From assembly GCA_015501595.1 (NCBI GenBank), contig JADNRX010000249.1, positions 17,977 to 81,976 on the forward strand: 64,000 bases of DNA, read 5' to 3'. This DNA is from Hymenopellis radicata (lineage: Eukaryota; Basidiomycota; Agaricomycetes; Agaricales; Physalacriaceae). The first letter of the stretch is position 1. Every line of letters begins with the position of its first letter. Shown in pieces: positions 22,284-33,358 of the stretch. Below the pieces are notes generated by a model. The model worked only from the letters and a program-made list of their open reading frames with translations, was not told the DNA's origin and made no database searches. Made by a program: the position numbers and the translations under genes.

Positions 22284-23896
22284 TTGCTACTGTCGATTCC
22301 TCCCGATAAATACCTTCGTGACTCGGAACGCGTACCATCATATGCGGAACACGCTGCTATCCGATCCTCCCTCCTTCCCGCGCGATTGAAGCTTAATCAA
22401 CTTGATCTTGCTTTGCAAGCAGCAAAGAAAGTGCGGGACGATGCTGCGGCTGCTCTTCAGGACCGAGAGTCTGCAATCGCGCCCGTCCGCAGCTTGCCTC
22501 CTGAAATCCTCGAAGTAATCTTCCGCTTCGCGTGTAGGAGAATATACCACATCGGTTACAAGGAACCGCTTTCCTTTCATTGGACCATTATTCGGGTGTG
22601 TCGCCGATGGAGAAGAATTATCATCAACCTGCCTACGCTGTGGGCACGATTGAGAGTACGCCTGTCACAGCTCGTTTCTCAATTGGATCTGCAGCACCTT
22701 CGATTTGTGCTCAAGTGCTCGAAGGACGCCCCGCTGCATGTCTTATGTTACGGTGTACTCAAAACAGACCTGGACTCTCAACGGAAATCTGCAGTCTCTG
22801 CGGTGGAGATGTGTAAGATCCTCTTCGCCTCCTCCAGTCGATGGAGGAACGCCGACATCCGGTTATCCAACTTTCCATTGAACGTCTTCTTACCGCTACA
22901 TCATAATCTACCAATGCTTCAGGAGATCCACGTCTATGTTCGTCCTCCAATGTCAGTGGATCTCGAGGACTGTCGTGAGGTCAAGCGCGTCTTTGAAGAC
23001 GCCCCCCGCTTGAAGGTTGTCACTGTGTACCACCCCAGGACCCTTGTCTTTGATTTTCCCTGGATACAACTCGATGCGTTCTACTCTGGACGAGAGCACG
23101 AGCATGCTGAAGGGACCTTTATGCTACCCATTGCGCCTACATGCTTGATGCCATCTCCCAAGCCCAAAATCTCCAAAATTTTGGATTTGATTGCGAGAAT
23201 ACGCGTATCATCGACGATGATCCATTTGGCCGACCACCTGTGGTTAACCGTACTATCCGCGGTCTCATACTCAACGAATCGAAGCTTATGGACCTCATCA
23301 CACTCCCCGCCGCTGAGAACATGACACTCCGATTCCTCGACTATGACCCCACGCAACTCGCGGAACGTCTCCTTGTCTCATTCAGCCTTTTCATCAATCG
23401 CTCGCAGTGCAATATCACCCATCTCAAGGTCGATCATTGTCCCCCCATAGAACGCTTCCGTGACCTTGCCACCCAACTTCAAGGGCTCACCTCATTACAG
23501 CTCTTCTACTACAAACGTCGGTCTTCAGAGATCGACCCCCTCATCAAGTCTGTGTTCGTGTTCCTAACGGGCACAGACAAAGATTCGCCTGCGCTCCCAG
23601 CGCTGCATGATTTCCGTCTTCGAGTTGCCCCAAAATTCCATTTTGGGTCGTATTTGGAGGCGCAGGTGTTCACACTGACCAGTGCACTGGATGCGATGCT
23701 TGGGATGGTTAACAAACACTGCTCCAGCTCGCCTCCATTCAGACTGACGCAAATCGGCGTTCATATTGAAACGGACCAGAAAGTGGCGCTTGTTGATGCA
23801 GTTCCGGATTCGCCGACCAACGCCGCGTTTGCCAAATTGAAGACGTGTAGTGCCGAGGGAGCGCCCAGGATTGACCTTAGGATACGCAATGTGTAA
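22284..23896 (+). CDS. F-box-like protein, one apparent frame break, start unresolved
   Basis: The region encodes RSSLLPARLKLNQLDLALQ, a coiled helix that usually precedes the motif, then the F-box-like core APVRSLPPEILEVIFRFACR with VCRRWRRIIINLPTLWARLR. LRR-like strands continue (FASSSRWRNADIRLSN, LPMLQEIHVYV, APRLKVVTVYHP). The frame breaks at the GGG of 23112-23114; one added G reads AEGDLYATHCAYMLDAISQA and continues through LQNFGFDCENTRIIDDD to the stop at 23896. No ATG coincides with 22284; the true start is probably in a short upstream exon. It lies head-to-head with the F-box-like gene on the minus strand. Probable SCF receptor. Confidence 0.7.
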
Positions 23897-24474
23897 GATA
23901 GTTTCTCTCGCTCTTGGGAGCTCTTGTTCATTGGTGTTTTTCTAGAAATATCATTTAATGGCGCTCTGATTGGAGTGGTTCATATGGAAGGCCGCGTACC
24001 TCTTGGGATGGGTATTTTTAAGAGTCGGCTACTAGGTTTTGGAAAGGTGTTCACGCGACGACCTCCATGTAGCTTGTATGACGCGAATTGCTATTGTTGC
24101 TCGGGCTTCAACGATTCCGGACATTAATGCTAATCGTACACAGCGTGTTATCTGTTCAGCTGCTGATGGGCTTCTCGTATTCTGTCCGCCGCCTTTCGGG
24201 CGAAGTCAGAGGTAGAAGTGCAGGATCTGCAGACGGAAACAGTAACACGATATCGTGACAGTTACTGGACGCGTAGTCTCACGTGTGAGATCAGTTTTGA
24301 TTCTCCAACTCTCCACAGAAGCGCCAAAAGTGCACCACCGACTCCACTTGTACTCATGATGCCATTGGCGACCGTCAATTCTCACGATGTGACCATAAAG
24401 CATGGGCGCTTGCCTCCATGGATCCTTAATCTAGACCGCCACCACTGAACTCTCTTTCGAACTCTCGCATTCAG
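23897..24474. other. Intergenic, nothing recognised
   Basis: About 580 bp. A CTCGCATTCAG acceptor-like sequence directly before the next ATG suggests a 5'UTR intron of that gene. No other feature was seen. Confidence 0.4.
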
Positions 24475-25298
24475 ATGGACGGCGCTCGTCAAACCTCCGG
24501 ATCTATGACCCAAACTATAGACGCTAATACGACGCGTCTTTCGTCAGTTTTTCTGTTCTCCGCTCATGACCGAGACGTTAACTGCACAAACAGTGGCGGC
24601 AAGCGCTCTATCAACCTCAACAGCGTTGGCAAGTGTGAGTATATCCTCACCATGCTGCTGAGCTGTTACTGATACTGTTCATGCAGCAGACGCCTGTAAG
24701 ATTATGTCGCTGGAGCACAAGGCGCTTGGTTACCGCCCACCGCCTGGCTCCCTCGCCTCTGAAGCTCAGGCGGCTGCCGCAAAGCATCCAGAGCTCACGT
24801 CGTCCGAAGTCGATGCTTCGGCTCTGCGAGAAGCCGCTTTAGGAGACGCCGCTCGCATTGAGACTGAACGTGGCACAACTCCTCCAACGAAAGCGATCAC
24901 CAGCGGGATTGACTTGGACCGCATTGGACTAGGTAAAGTCTAGTATTGGTGCACGTAAAGACCCACCATCTGAGTTCTTCGACAGCTGATGCCCGTAAAC
25001 TTATGTCTGAGGAGCACAAGGCGTTGGGATATCGCCCTCCTCCAGGGTCCCTCGCTGCCGACGCTCAAGCCGCTGCTGCTAAGCATCCCCATGTGACAGA
25101 TCAAAGCATTGAGTCCCATATTCTAACGCTTGCGGCGCTTAAGGATGCAGCTCGCATTGCGTAAGTTTTTACGCAATGGCTCCATCTTCTATCATTTAAG
25201 AGAACAATTTTAGCTCTGAGCGTGGCGCTACTGGAGCGAAGAAGTCGCCGACGTTACCTGCTTCCAATGATGCAGTCGTCGAGGATTTCGCACTCTAG
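24475..25298 (+). CDS. SMP-like repeat protein with two tandem units
   Basis: Four exons (24475-24634, 24687-24932, 24986-25160, 25214-25298) with 52-53-bp introns encode 221 residues. Two tandem units share a core reading EHKALGYRPPPGSLA, then AQAAAAKHP, then AALxDAARI and ERG. The units fall in separate exons with the same phase, so the second arose by internal duplication. The N-terminal part (GSMTQTIDANTTRLSSV) looks like a degenerate form of the same region. The Ala-rich pattern with DAARI resembles fungal relatives of the plant seed-maturation protein (SMP) domain, linked to stress or desiccation. That assignment is tentative. No signal peptide or membrane segment is seen. Confidence 0.6.
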
Positions 25299-26417
25299 TC
25301 ATCAGGGCGTCACTTCTTGTACGTATGTTACTCCGCAGCTGACTACTTGCTCACACAAACAGTACGGAAATGCCCCTATTAATGAGAGCAGTACGTCCCA
25401 AGAAGAATCGATCCCAAGCAAAGAGTCCCACGAGGTGTAACCGAACATGTATCTATAGTTGAATGTTCATTTGTACTGTACTTCATTACTCGCACAAACG
25501 GCTCCTATATGTATATACTATTCTTCGCAGTTGCCTGTCAATACCAGTTCTTGCTAAGACAGCCACGATCGTGGCGCACCGGCAACCTAAATCCTAGCCG
25601 TCGATCACTTTCCCAAAAAGGGCTCAAACACGTTGCAACTGAGAGCATGCTGTTCTCCGTAGGTGTTCCGCGTTTTTCTCCACCGTGGTTGCTCTCTATG
25701 ATTGCTGTCTGCCAAGTACTCAATGGCCTCATTGCAGCAACATGATCCTGATGCTGTCTCTGTGGCAGCACTCTCTACGCACCTAGGTAGCGACGTCAAG
25801 TTATGATATCACGATTATTGAACGTGTTCCGGACAGCATCTCTGGCCTCGTGTTGAAGATTTATGACACCATTCAGGGATTACTTCCACTGAATCAAAGT
25901 ACTGTCTCCGTCGACACCCTTGATGTTCAATTTAGAGCGGCTGACAGTGCGTCATACCAATAGAGCCGAAACGCTTACTCTTGCAACGGCTCGACCTCGT
26001 TCTTCCTGGCCGCCGAGACTCGTATGCTCTCTTCTTCTGCAGTGCGTGTCCCCTAGGCCATCATCCAGCGTGACCCGGAAGCAGGCGTCGCTCCCACAGT
26101 TCTTTGTTCTCCTTGAAAGAGATTTGACTTGCAAATTCATGCAACGGTCGCGGCAGCATCTCTACGTTTCGGATCTTCACTGGATCTTCATAAAGATAAG
26201 AAACGGCATGTTCCGTGAACATGCAGCCTACACGTTTTTTGTGCCTTTTTGTTTTCCATCCATCCACAGCAGGCGCCTACTATTCCTGGTTCGCTGATCA
26301 TGATACCCGGTACCGTGTTGGGACTTAAGGTTCAGACAACCGCGATTGTATAAAGTGGAAACGCGCTTCTGGATTGGGATCATCCCACTGGTGCCACTCG
26401 CCTTGGAGTTACAGACG
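25299..26417. other. Unresolved interval, possibly 5' exons of the next gene
   Basis: Broken plus-strand peptides occur (for example DAVSVAALSTHLGSDV, DITIIERVPDSISGLVLKI and GSTSFFLAAETRM), but no consistent splice model or family could be found. They may be remnants, or upstream exons of the gene at 26418. Confidence 0.3.
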
Positions 26418-27119
26418 ATGCCATCTCCATCCTCCCTTCCTTCTGTTAACTTGAAGGCCACCTCGACCTCCTCCTACTCTTCCTATGGCCTCCGCAACTT
26501 TGACGGCAGCGAATACTACTGCCCGGAGCAGCAGTCATCGTCCGTCTTTCTCTCGACCAATGTCGGAGCTTCGACGTCACGAAGACCAACTAAGCCAGTT
26601 GACTACGCTGGAGTTCCCTCTGACATGAGAGGTTGGATATACGCGTTAATTTCTTTGTTCGTTGTTGACGGGGCTTATAGACGACGAGACGCCCTTGGAG
26701 GTCATTACGCTGGGTAGCACGCGTCGTGCGAGCGAGCTTAACGACATTCCAGTCCAGCAATTGGAGGACATAGAACGACAGCGCCTGCTTCAATATCAAT
26801 GCTACTTTGGAGGATACGCGAGCCCTCAACGTACGTATCATCCTTAGCGGAAGTGGTTGTCCACTACTGAACTTATTCCTGTAGACGGCGCGTCCTTTGC
26901 TTCTCCGTTAAAGCCTTCATGGCAGGCATTGTATCCATGTATGTCATCTGGTCAGCGATAAATCTCCATCCTGATTGTTTTCCAGATCGTCTACCCGCCC
27001 ACTACTCCTTCTCGCAACCCTCCGTTGACGCATCAGCAAGCTCTGGCTCTAATCGCCGCAGTTCAACCACGCATTCGTCTCGTACGTCAACCACAGCCGA
27101 CATCAAGCATGCATTCTGA
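26418..27119 (+). CDS. Ser-rich protein of unknown function
   Basis: Four exons keep one frame across three introns with good signals: 26418-26631, 26681-26830, 26885-26938 and 26986-27119, giving 183 residues. The N-terminus is Ser-rich (MPSPSSLPSVNLKATSTSSY). The middle is charged (DDETPLEVITLGSTRRASEL, QQLEDIERQRLLQYQCYFGG) and the C-terminus is Ser/Thr-rich (SRTSTTADIKHAF). No domain was recognised. The frame is open upstream of the ATG to about 26346, so extra 5' exons are possible. The Ser-rich flanks suggest a disordered, perhaps phosphorylated protein. Confidence 0.45.
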
Positions 27120-27713
27120 TCAACGCGAAGGTCCCAGCAAAATTTTGTCATCCAGGCGAACGTCGAGACCACGAACTGCCAAAGCACATTGATGCCTCAG
27201 GAAGGCTTCATCAACCCCTCTCATTCCATGTCTTATTTCACTATCGTTACGCTGACTGATAACACGCCACTCACGCTACTATCATTATAACACTACATAT
27301 CATCGCATTATTATCACCATCATCTGCATTATCATGATTTATTTATGACTTACTGTACGCCGGAATACGAGTTAAACGTACATACTTTACGGTCTCTTGA
27401 CGAGATACTACTTACTTCCATAATTATGCTGGGCATAAACTACTTAGCCTACTACTCGGCTCGTTGTTTACCAACTAGAGCATACTTGCCATGTCTTATG
27501 TGGCGCAATTTTCACGTGTACGTGGTCTTTTGCTGACTGTTTTTTTATGTTGATCCACACAATGGCCGGACGTGGAATGCTTGTTTCTGGTAGAAACCCT
27601 ATTCGAGTCAATTCATTGTTCTAGGTCTCGATCAGGCTCGCGTCGTCGGCTGCGTCTGGTCTTTGTTGCTTGGTGGACGAACAAAGCAATATCCACAAGT
27701 CACGTTAACGCAC
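27120..27713. other. Intergenic, AT-rich
   Basis: An AT-rich spacer with a run of ATTATCA-type repeats near 27285-27340. No gene was supported. Confidence 0.4.
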
Positions 27714-28787
27714 ATGTCTCGTGTGGACCTCGCGGCTCCTCATTTAAAGCGTCTTTTCCTCAACTCACTCAGGACTATCACACCAATCTCTCGAGCTTTC
27801 GACGCTATGAGCTTGCGCATCTCGTTTTGTAACGCAGACAAGCAGGGGATTCGCTTCCAGCGGCTTAACCTCTCGGAATCATTCGATGACGACGACTGCC
27901 ATGTAGTCTCAACAAAGCATACCCTGCCATCTACATCTCTCCTTCACATCGACGCGACCTCCTGGCCAGAAATAAACCCGGATTCTTCGAGCGCCTCGCA
28001 CTTCTTGGGCACACTGGGACACATGTATCTGGCCGTTAAGCTGGCGCTCACGTAGAGCTCCAGCCGCGAGCAACGCAATACGATGTTGCACAAAAACTCA
28101 AGAAAGAGGCTCAGTTCTACGACCAACATCTATCAAAACTCCAGGGTACTGCTGTGCCGGTTCATTATGGACTTTGGATGGCCAAGACTTCCTGGGGTGG
28201 GCTTGTTGTCTGTGAGATCATGGAATGGTGCGGGGAGCCTTGGGGTAGTTTCGGTGCAGAGCTGCGGGAACCATCAGTGCTGTGAGTTTTTTTCTGACGA
28301 TCTGCAGTCGTCGAAACTGATGCTTTGACAGTAACAAGTTTGCGCATATCCTCCAGTCGCTACACGAATCAGACATCGAGCATCGACAGCTGGACAGCAT
28401 CAACAACATCGGGTCCCACTTGTTGTATGATCCAGAGGGCGAAACAGTTCGGATCGTCGATTTCTCCTGCGCTACTCATCAACACGTTTGCCGAAGGCGA
28501 TTACCACTGAAACTGTATTCATCTTGTCTTACGTCCGAAACGTTTGGATGCCTTGAACTCGCAACGGTGGGAGCAACGATAGGTCTTTTCGGTTTTGCTT
28601 TGGGTGAGTCTATCCCGTTTGTTCTTCGTGCCCCAAGTTGAAGTCGATCACAGAAAAGGATGATACGGAGGTGCAGAGAGCTCTCCAGATCTACAAGAAG
28701 AAGCGACAAATGGGTCTTTCTCATGCTCTGGCGCTTGAAGCCCAGGAAGAGTTCATGAACAGATATCCTACATCCCGTTACCATTGA
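27714..28787 (+). CDS. Kinase-like fold protein (agaricomycete family), degenerate catalytic site
   Basis: Reads HFLGTLGHMYLAVKLAL (a beta-strand with the VK-type Lys), then after a one-base break near 28050 QYDVAQKLKKEAQFYDQHL and KLQGTAVPVHYGLWM. Next come VCEIMEWCGEPWG and, after an intron, NKFAHILQSLHESDIEHRQL and RIVDFSCATHQHVCRRRL. The layout matches the short kinase-like proteins common in Agaricomycetes, whose catalytic loop normally reads HGDL and whose DFxxA equals DFG. Here the loop Asp is replaced (HRQL), so phosphotransfer is doubtful. The last exon ends AQEEFMNRYPTSRYH with TGA at 28785-28787. The start at 27714 is the best ATG but not certain. Confidence 0.55.
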
Positions 28788-28990
28788 CAGATTGCGATAT
28801 TCGTGTAACATGATCTTCAAACAATGTATCAATCCAAGTAACAGAGCTGTTCATACGTGACTTCCCTTAACATGTTCTCGATCGACATTTGCCATCTGAG
28901 ATCTGAGCTTTCTTATGTTGTCCGTCATTTCATCTGCGGAGATCAAGTGCTAAGGAATACCTGATTCGGGTTCTTCCAGAATGATGACTT
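28783..28990 (-). pseudogene. Fragment of an MFS permease C-terminus
   Basis: The sequence aligns by eye with 33313-33530, which holds the C-terminal codons and 3' flank of the intact MFS permease, in the same orientation, with many substitutions and small deletions. Only the tail is present and its frame is broken. It begins within a few bases of the stop codon of the kinase-like gene, so the duplication boundary lies at that gene's end. Confidence 0.65.
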
Positions 28991-29417
28991 GGAAGAGACA
29001 GTACACTTGATGAACGCGCATTACGGTCTGGGTGAGGTCGCAAACCATCTAGGAGGTTTCTACTGATTGACACCAAGTACATGGCGATGTCGCTCGCCAT
29101 AGCAGGAAGCACAAAGCACGCCGCATTCCGCGAGAAGGCGAAAGAGCAGCGCAGTAGCCAACTGGGCTTGAGATAGTAGTCCAGTTATCCTTGAAATGAC
29201 CGCCATCCAAAATGCCTCATCACCGAATATGCAGAGGTGCCACTGCCAGCGCAGAGATTAAGATCAGGGCTGCACGTTAGCAGTGTGTGGCAGAGGAATG
29301 GTCAAAGAGTTAAGATAGCGCGAAATGCCGATTGGCTGAGATATATTCCCACGACGCATTTGCGCGGACTTTGCGGAAGACAGCCCGAAACCTGATCAGC
29401 ACTATATAATCAAGTTC
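28991..29417. other. Intergenic, nothing recognised apart from a TATA-like site
   Basis: No gene seen. A TATATAAT-like sequence near 29402-29409 could serve the following duplicated gene. Confidence 0.35.
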
Positions 29418-29978
29418 ACATAGCTGCTGTATACGCTTGTTCTTCGCTGTGGTCGTTGTGTGTAGGCTTGCAACGCGGTTTCTCATGAGCTAACATCTGG
29501 GTAGATGACGGAGCGTCAAAGATTCGTGTCAGCGACTGGCGTCGAGTTGTCGCTGTCGCCAATTGATACTTGGGCGTGGTTACCCCGGATGGAGACGTTG
29601 CGCACGACGCACGGTTGCTGGAAAGATCTCATTATCCCGTTGGAGAAAGAGTATGGCGGGGTCGAACCTTGGAGATGGTTCGAGAGAGGATGGGTTGTCT
29701 CGTTGTTCAAGTTGAAGGCCAGGAAGTGGAGCTGGAAGGAGAGGACCAAGCTGCCAAAGAAGGCGGTGATGCTAATAGCTGACTTGGTGCACATGGTGGA
29801 CAATGGCAAGGTTGCGGTGGAGGAGAGTGTGACGTTCGATGTGTTCGAGCACAGTCCTGGGGTGTTGCACGTTGAAATCCGGGACGACTTTGAGGGCTGG
29901 ACCGCGCGCGAGATTTTGGAACTGCCCGGAAGGCTGTGGGTCGGGATGACCATCGAGGTACCCCTTTGCGAATCTGGA
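29418..29978 (+). repeat. Segmental duplication, copy A
   Basis: Similar to 31783-32325 over its full length in direct orientation, including about 85 bp upstream of the coding frame (GCTTGTTCTTCGCTGTGGTC occurs in both). Confidence 0.85.
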
Positions 29979-30008
29979 CTACCGAGCGCGTATAAAGGAC
30001 GACGTTGA
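29505..30008 (+). CDS. Duplicated protein of unknown function, copy A
   Basis: The open frame begins MTERQRFVSATGVELSLSPI and continues with DTWAWLPRMETLRTTHGCWK, RWFERGWVVSLFKLKAR, LVHMVDNGKVAVEESV, HVEIRDDFEGWTAREI and GRLWVGMTIE. The second copy at 31874 encodes nearly the same protein with conservative changes and in-frame indels, which supports real coding. After TIE there is a GT dinucleotide where the second copy has GTAAGT, so a further exon is possible and the called end may be wrong. No domain was recognised; it is rich in Trp and acidic/basic residues. A TATAAAGG sits at about 29991. Confidence 0.5.
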   Translation: MTERQRFVSATGVELSLSPIDTWAWLPRMETLRTTHGCWKDLIIPLEKEYGGVEPWRWFERGWVVSLFKLKARKWSWKERTKLPKKAVMLIADLVHMVDNGKVAVEESVTFDVFEHSPGVLHVEIRDDFEGWTAREILELPGRLWVGMTIEVPLCESGLPSAYKGRR

Positions 30009-30235
30009 GCGCCTTAATCATGACCGACAACCCGTATCTGCCCAACTACCGCGTTCACAGCGAGGAGGGCCCTCCAAGCCGTCGAAGAATGGGGAAAAAT
30101 GTCGGCGCGAATGAGCCATTATTTGGTTTTATGCCGCGAAAAGTGACACCAGGCGTGGAAAGCATTTGGTGCGCATTTGATCCAGATTGATACATCCAGA
30201 TTCCAAACTCACAATCCGTACAGGAACATGAACTT

Positions 30236-31657
<1,422 letters not shown>

Positions 31658-31782
31658 GGGATAGCGTTTGAATATCTGTGTCGCGATGTATGGATACGTG
31701 CGGATCGGAGTAACTTAGCCTACCTGCTCTAAGACAATCGTTTAGGAGTAACTCCGCTTGAAGCTACCAACATCAGCACTAG

Positions 31783-32325
31783 CTGTTGTACACGCTTGTT
31801 CTTCGCTGTGGTCGTTGTGAGTAGGCTTGCAACGCGGTTTCTCATGAGCTAACATGACAATACGCGTGGATAGATGACGGAGAGTCAAAGATTCGTGTCA
31901 GGGACTGGCGTCGAGTTGTGGCTGTCGCCAAGCGATACTTGGGCATGGTTTCCCAAGAGGGAGACATTCCTCATGACGCACGGTTGCTGGCGAGATCTCG
32001 TTATCCCGTTGGAGAAAGAGTATGGCTGGAGATGGTTCGAGAGAGGATGGGTTGTCTCGTTGTTCAAGTTGAAGGCTAGGAAGCAGATGGTCAGGCTGCC
32101 AAAGCAGAGCCTAATGCGAATGGCTGAGTTGGTGGAAATGGTGGACAATGGCAAGGTTGCGGTGGAGGAGAGTGTGGTGTTCGATGTGTTCGAGCTCAGT
32201 CCAGGGGTGTTGCATGTTGAAATTCGGGACGACTTTGAGGGCTGGACTGCACGCGAGATTTTGGGACTGCCTGGAAGGCTGTGGGTTGGGGGGACCATCG
32301 AGGTAAGTACCGCTTTGCGAATCAG
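31783..32325 (+). repeat. Segmental duplication, copy B
   Basis: The partner of 29418-29978, in direct orientation about 2.37 kb away. The broken helicase copy lies between the two. Confidence 0.85.
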
Positions 32326-32347
32326 GTCAAGTCTTCGACGTTCTTGA
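31874..32347 (+). CDS. Duplicated protein of unknown function, copy B
   Basis: The open frame begins MTESQRFVSGTGVELWLSPS and parallels copy A: DTWAWFPKRETFLMTHGCWR, WRWFERGWVVSLFKLKARK, LVEMVDNGKVAVEESVVF and HVEIRDDFEGWTAREILG. It lacks a few codons present in copy A (GVEP and part of the Lys/Trp stretch), all in multiples of three. After GGTIE a GTAAGT donor appears, so the listed end may be intronic and the true last exon was not found. The 18S rDNA fragment begins about 110 bp downstream. Confidence 0.5.
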   Translation: MTESQRFVSGTGVELWLSPSDTWAWFPKRETFLMTHGCWRDLVIPLEKEYGWRWFERGWVVSLFKLKARKQMVRLPKQSLMRMAELVEMVDNGKVAVEESVVFDVFELSPGVLHVEIRDDFEGWTAREILGLPGRLWVGGTIEVSTALRIRSSLRRS

Positions 32348-32454
32348 ATTTGGTTGAGTATGTGCACGGGGGACAGATTACTCGCGGTGATGCACAACTA
32401 CGCCGATAGTACGTTTGTGGTGCAGACCACCGGAGACGACGTAGTTTATGCCTA

Positions 32455-32596
32455 GGTTGGCCGTACCGACCGGCAAACCCGCCACGCTGGCTCACCAAGA
32501 GGTAAGACCCAGTCAGACAGTACACGCCGTCCGCCCGACCAAGCCTGAAGTTCAACTACGAGCTTTTTAACTGCAACAACTTTAATATACGCTATT
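32455..32596 (-). rRNA. 18S rRNA fragment, left part (pseudogene)
   Basis: The reverse strand reads the universal 18S stretch AATAGCGTATATTAAAGTTG, then GCAGTTAAAAAGCTCGTAG and a basidiomycete-like V4 start with GTACTGTCTGACTGGGTCTT. It stops in V4. Together with 32993-33091 it is a few hundred bases of an 18S gene, not a working rRNA gene. Confidence 0.9.
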
Positions 32597-32992
32597 AGGG
32601 TATGTCAAAGTTAAAGCGTCGCAGCTGCTACAGTGCTGCGACAGTTAGTTGATACAGTAGTTGCGACAGTTCTGAATACACGGCACCGGCAGTCGAGTAC
32701 AGCGTCGGAGTTTGAATAAGTGTCGCGAAAATCGATCGATAAGATTTCAACGCTGCTTTCATGTCACCCACCACGCCGCGTGAACAAGTTACACAGAGGC
32801 TCCTCAAAGCCTTTCTTGTTGCTCTTATTGGAGAGATGCAGTTTTAAACACGATGGACACGTTTCTCTTCTTTTCAAACTCCGACGCAGTGCCGGACTGC
32901 CGGTGCCGTGTATTCAGAACTGTCGCAACTACTGTATCAACTAACTGTCGCAGCACTGTAGCAGCTGCGACGCTTTAACTTTGACATACCCT
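32597..32992. mobile_element. 396-bp foldback/MITE element inserted in 18S rDNA
   Basis: The ends are near-perfect terminal inverted repeats of about 120 bp. The left end starts AGGGTATGTCAAAGTTAAAG and the right end is its reverse complement; the outer hundred or so bases are identical by eye. The flanks are the 18S sequence interrupted at GCTATT/ATTGGAG, so a 3-bp ATT target duplication is visible. The central 150 bp has no coding capacity. It is non-autonomous; the superfamily is not determined from the 3-bp duplication. Confidence 0.92.
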
Positions 32993-33091
32993 ATTGGAGC
33001 TGGAATTACCGCGGCTGCTGGCACCAGACTTGCCCTCCAATTAAGAGATTTAAATTGTACTCATTCCAATTATAAGACCCAAAAGAGCCCT
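32993..33091 (-). rRNA. 18S rRNA fragment, right part (pseudogene)
   Basis: The reverse strand contains GCCAGCAGCCGCGGTAATTC, the universal 530-loop region, followed by CCAGCTCCAATA. About 10 bp normally found between AATTTAAATC and CCAATTGGAGG are missing. The fragment ends where a second inverted-repeat element begins. Confidence 0.92.
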
Positions 33092-33246
33092 ATACTGTAC
33101 TATTACGGGCAAGTCTTCACAGATTTTTCCAATTTTTTTTTGATGGAAACCCGATTAGGATTTCCAGGCGATCGGCGGGGTCCGATAAGATCAAACGACC
33201 CCCCCGTTACGCGTTATGTGAAGATCAGACCGTAATAGTACAGTAT
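33092..33246. mobile_element. 155-bp inverted-repeat element (MITE-like)
   Basis: The left end ATACTGTACTATTACGG and a following TCTTCAC are repeated in reverse complement at the right end (CCGTAATAGTACAGTAT), giving imperfect terminal repeats of about 29 bp. It abuts the 18S fragment at a position where 18S normally reads CCCTGTATTG. A TA-type insertion of a Tc1/mariner-like non-autonomous element is plausible. No coding capacity. Confidence 0.8.
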
Positions 33247-33358
33247 TGCATGTATGTCGTTCGTAGTAGCCAGAAGCTAGGTCCTTAGGGTGTAGATATC
33301 CTATATCTCCTTATCATTGACAAATTATGATATTCGTAGCATCATCTTCAAAGTTGTA

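Noticed and set aside
29516..29953. Long antisense frames opposite both duplicated genes (also 31885-32397)
   Set aside because: They are Ser/Thr/Pro-rich shadows; the plus-strand reading keeps Trp-rich blocks with codon-sized indels and an upstream TATA-like site.
32993..33091. A functional 18S rRNA gene
   Set aside because: Only a few hundred bases are present, with an internal deletion and two insertions.
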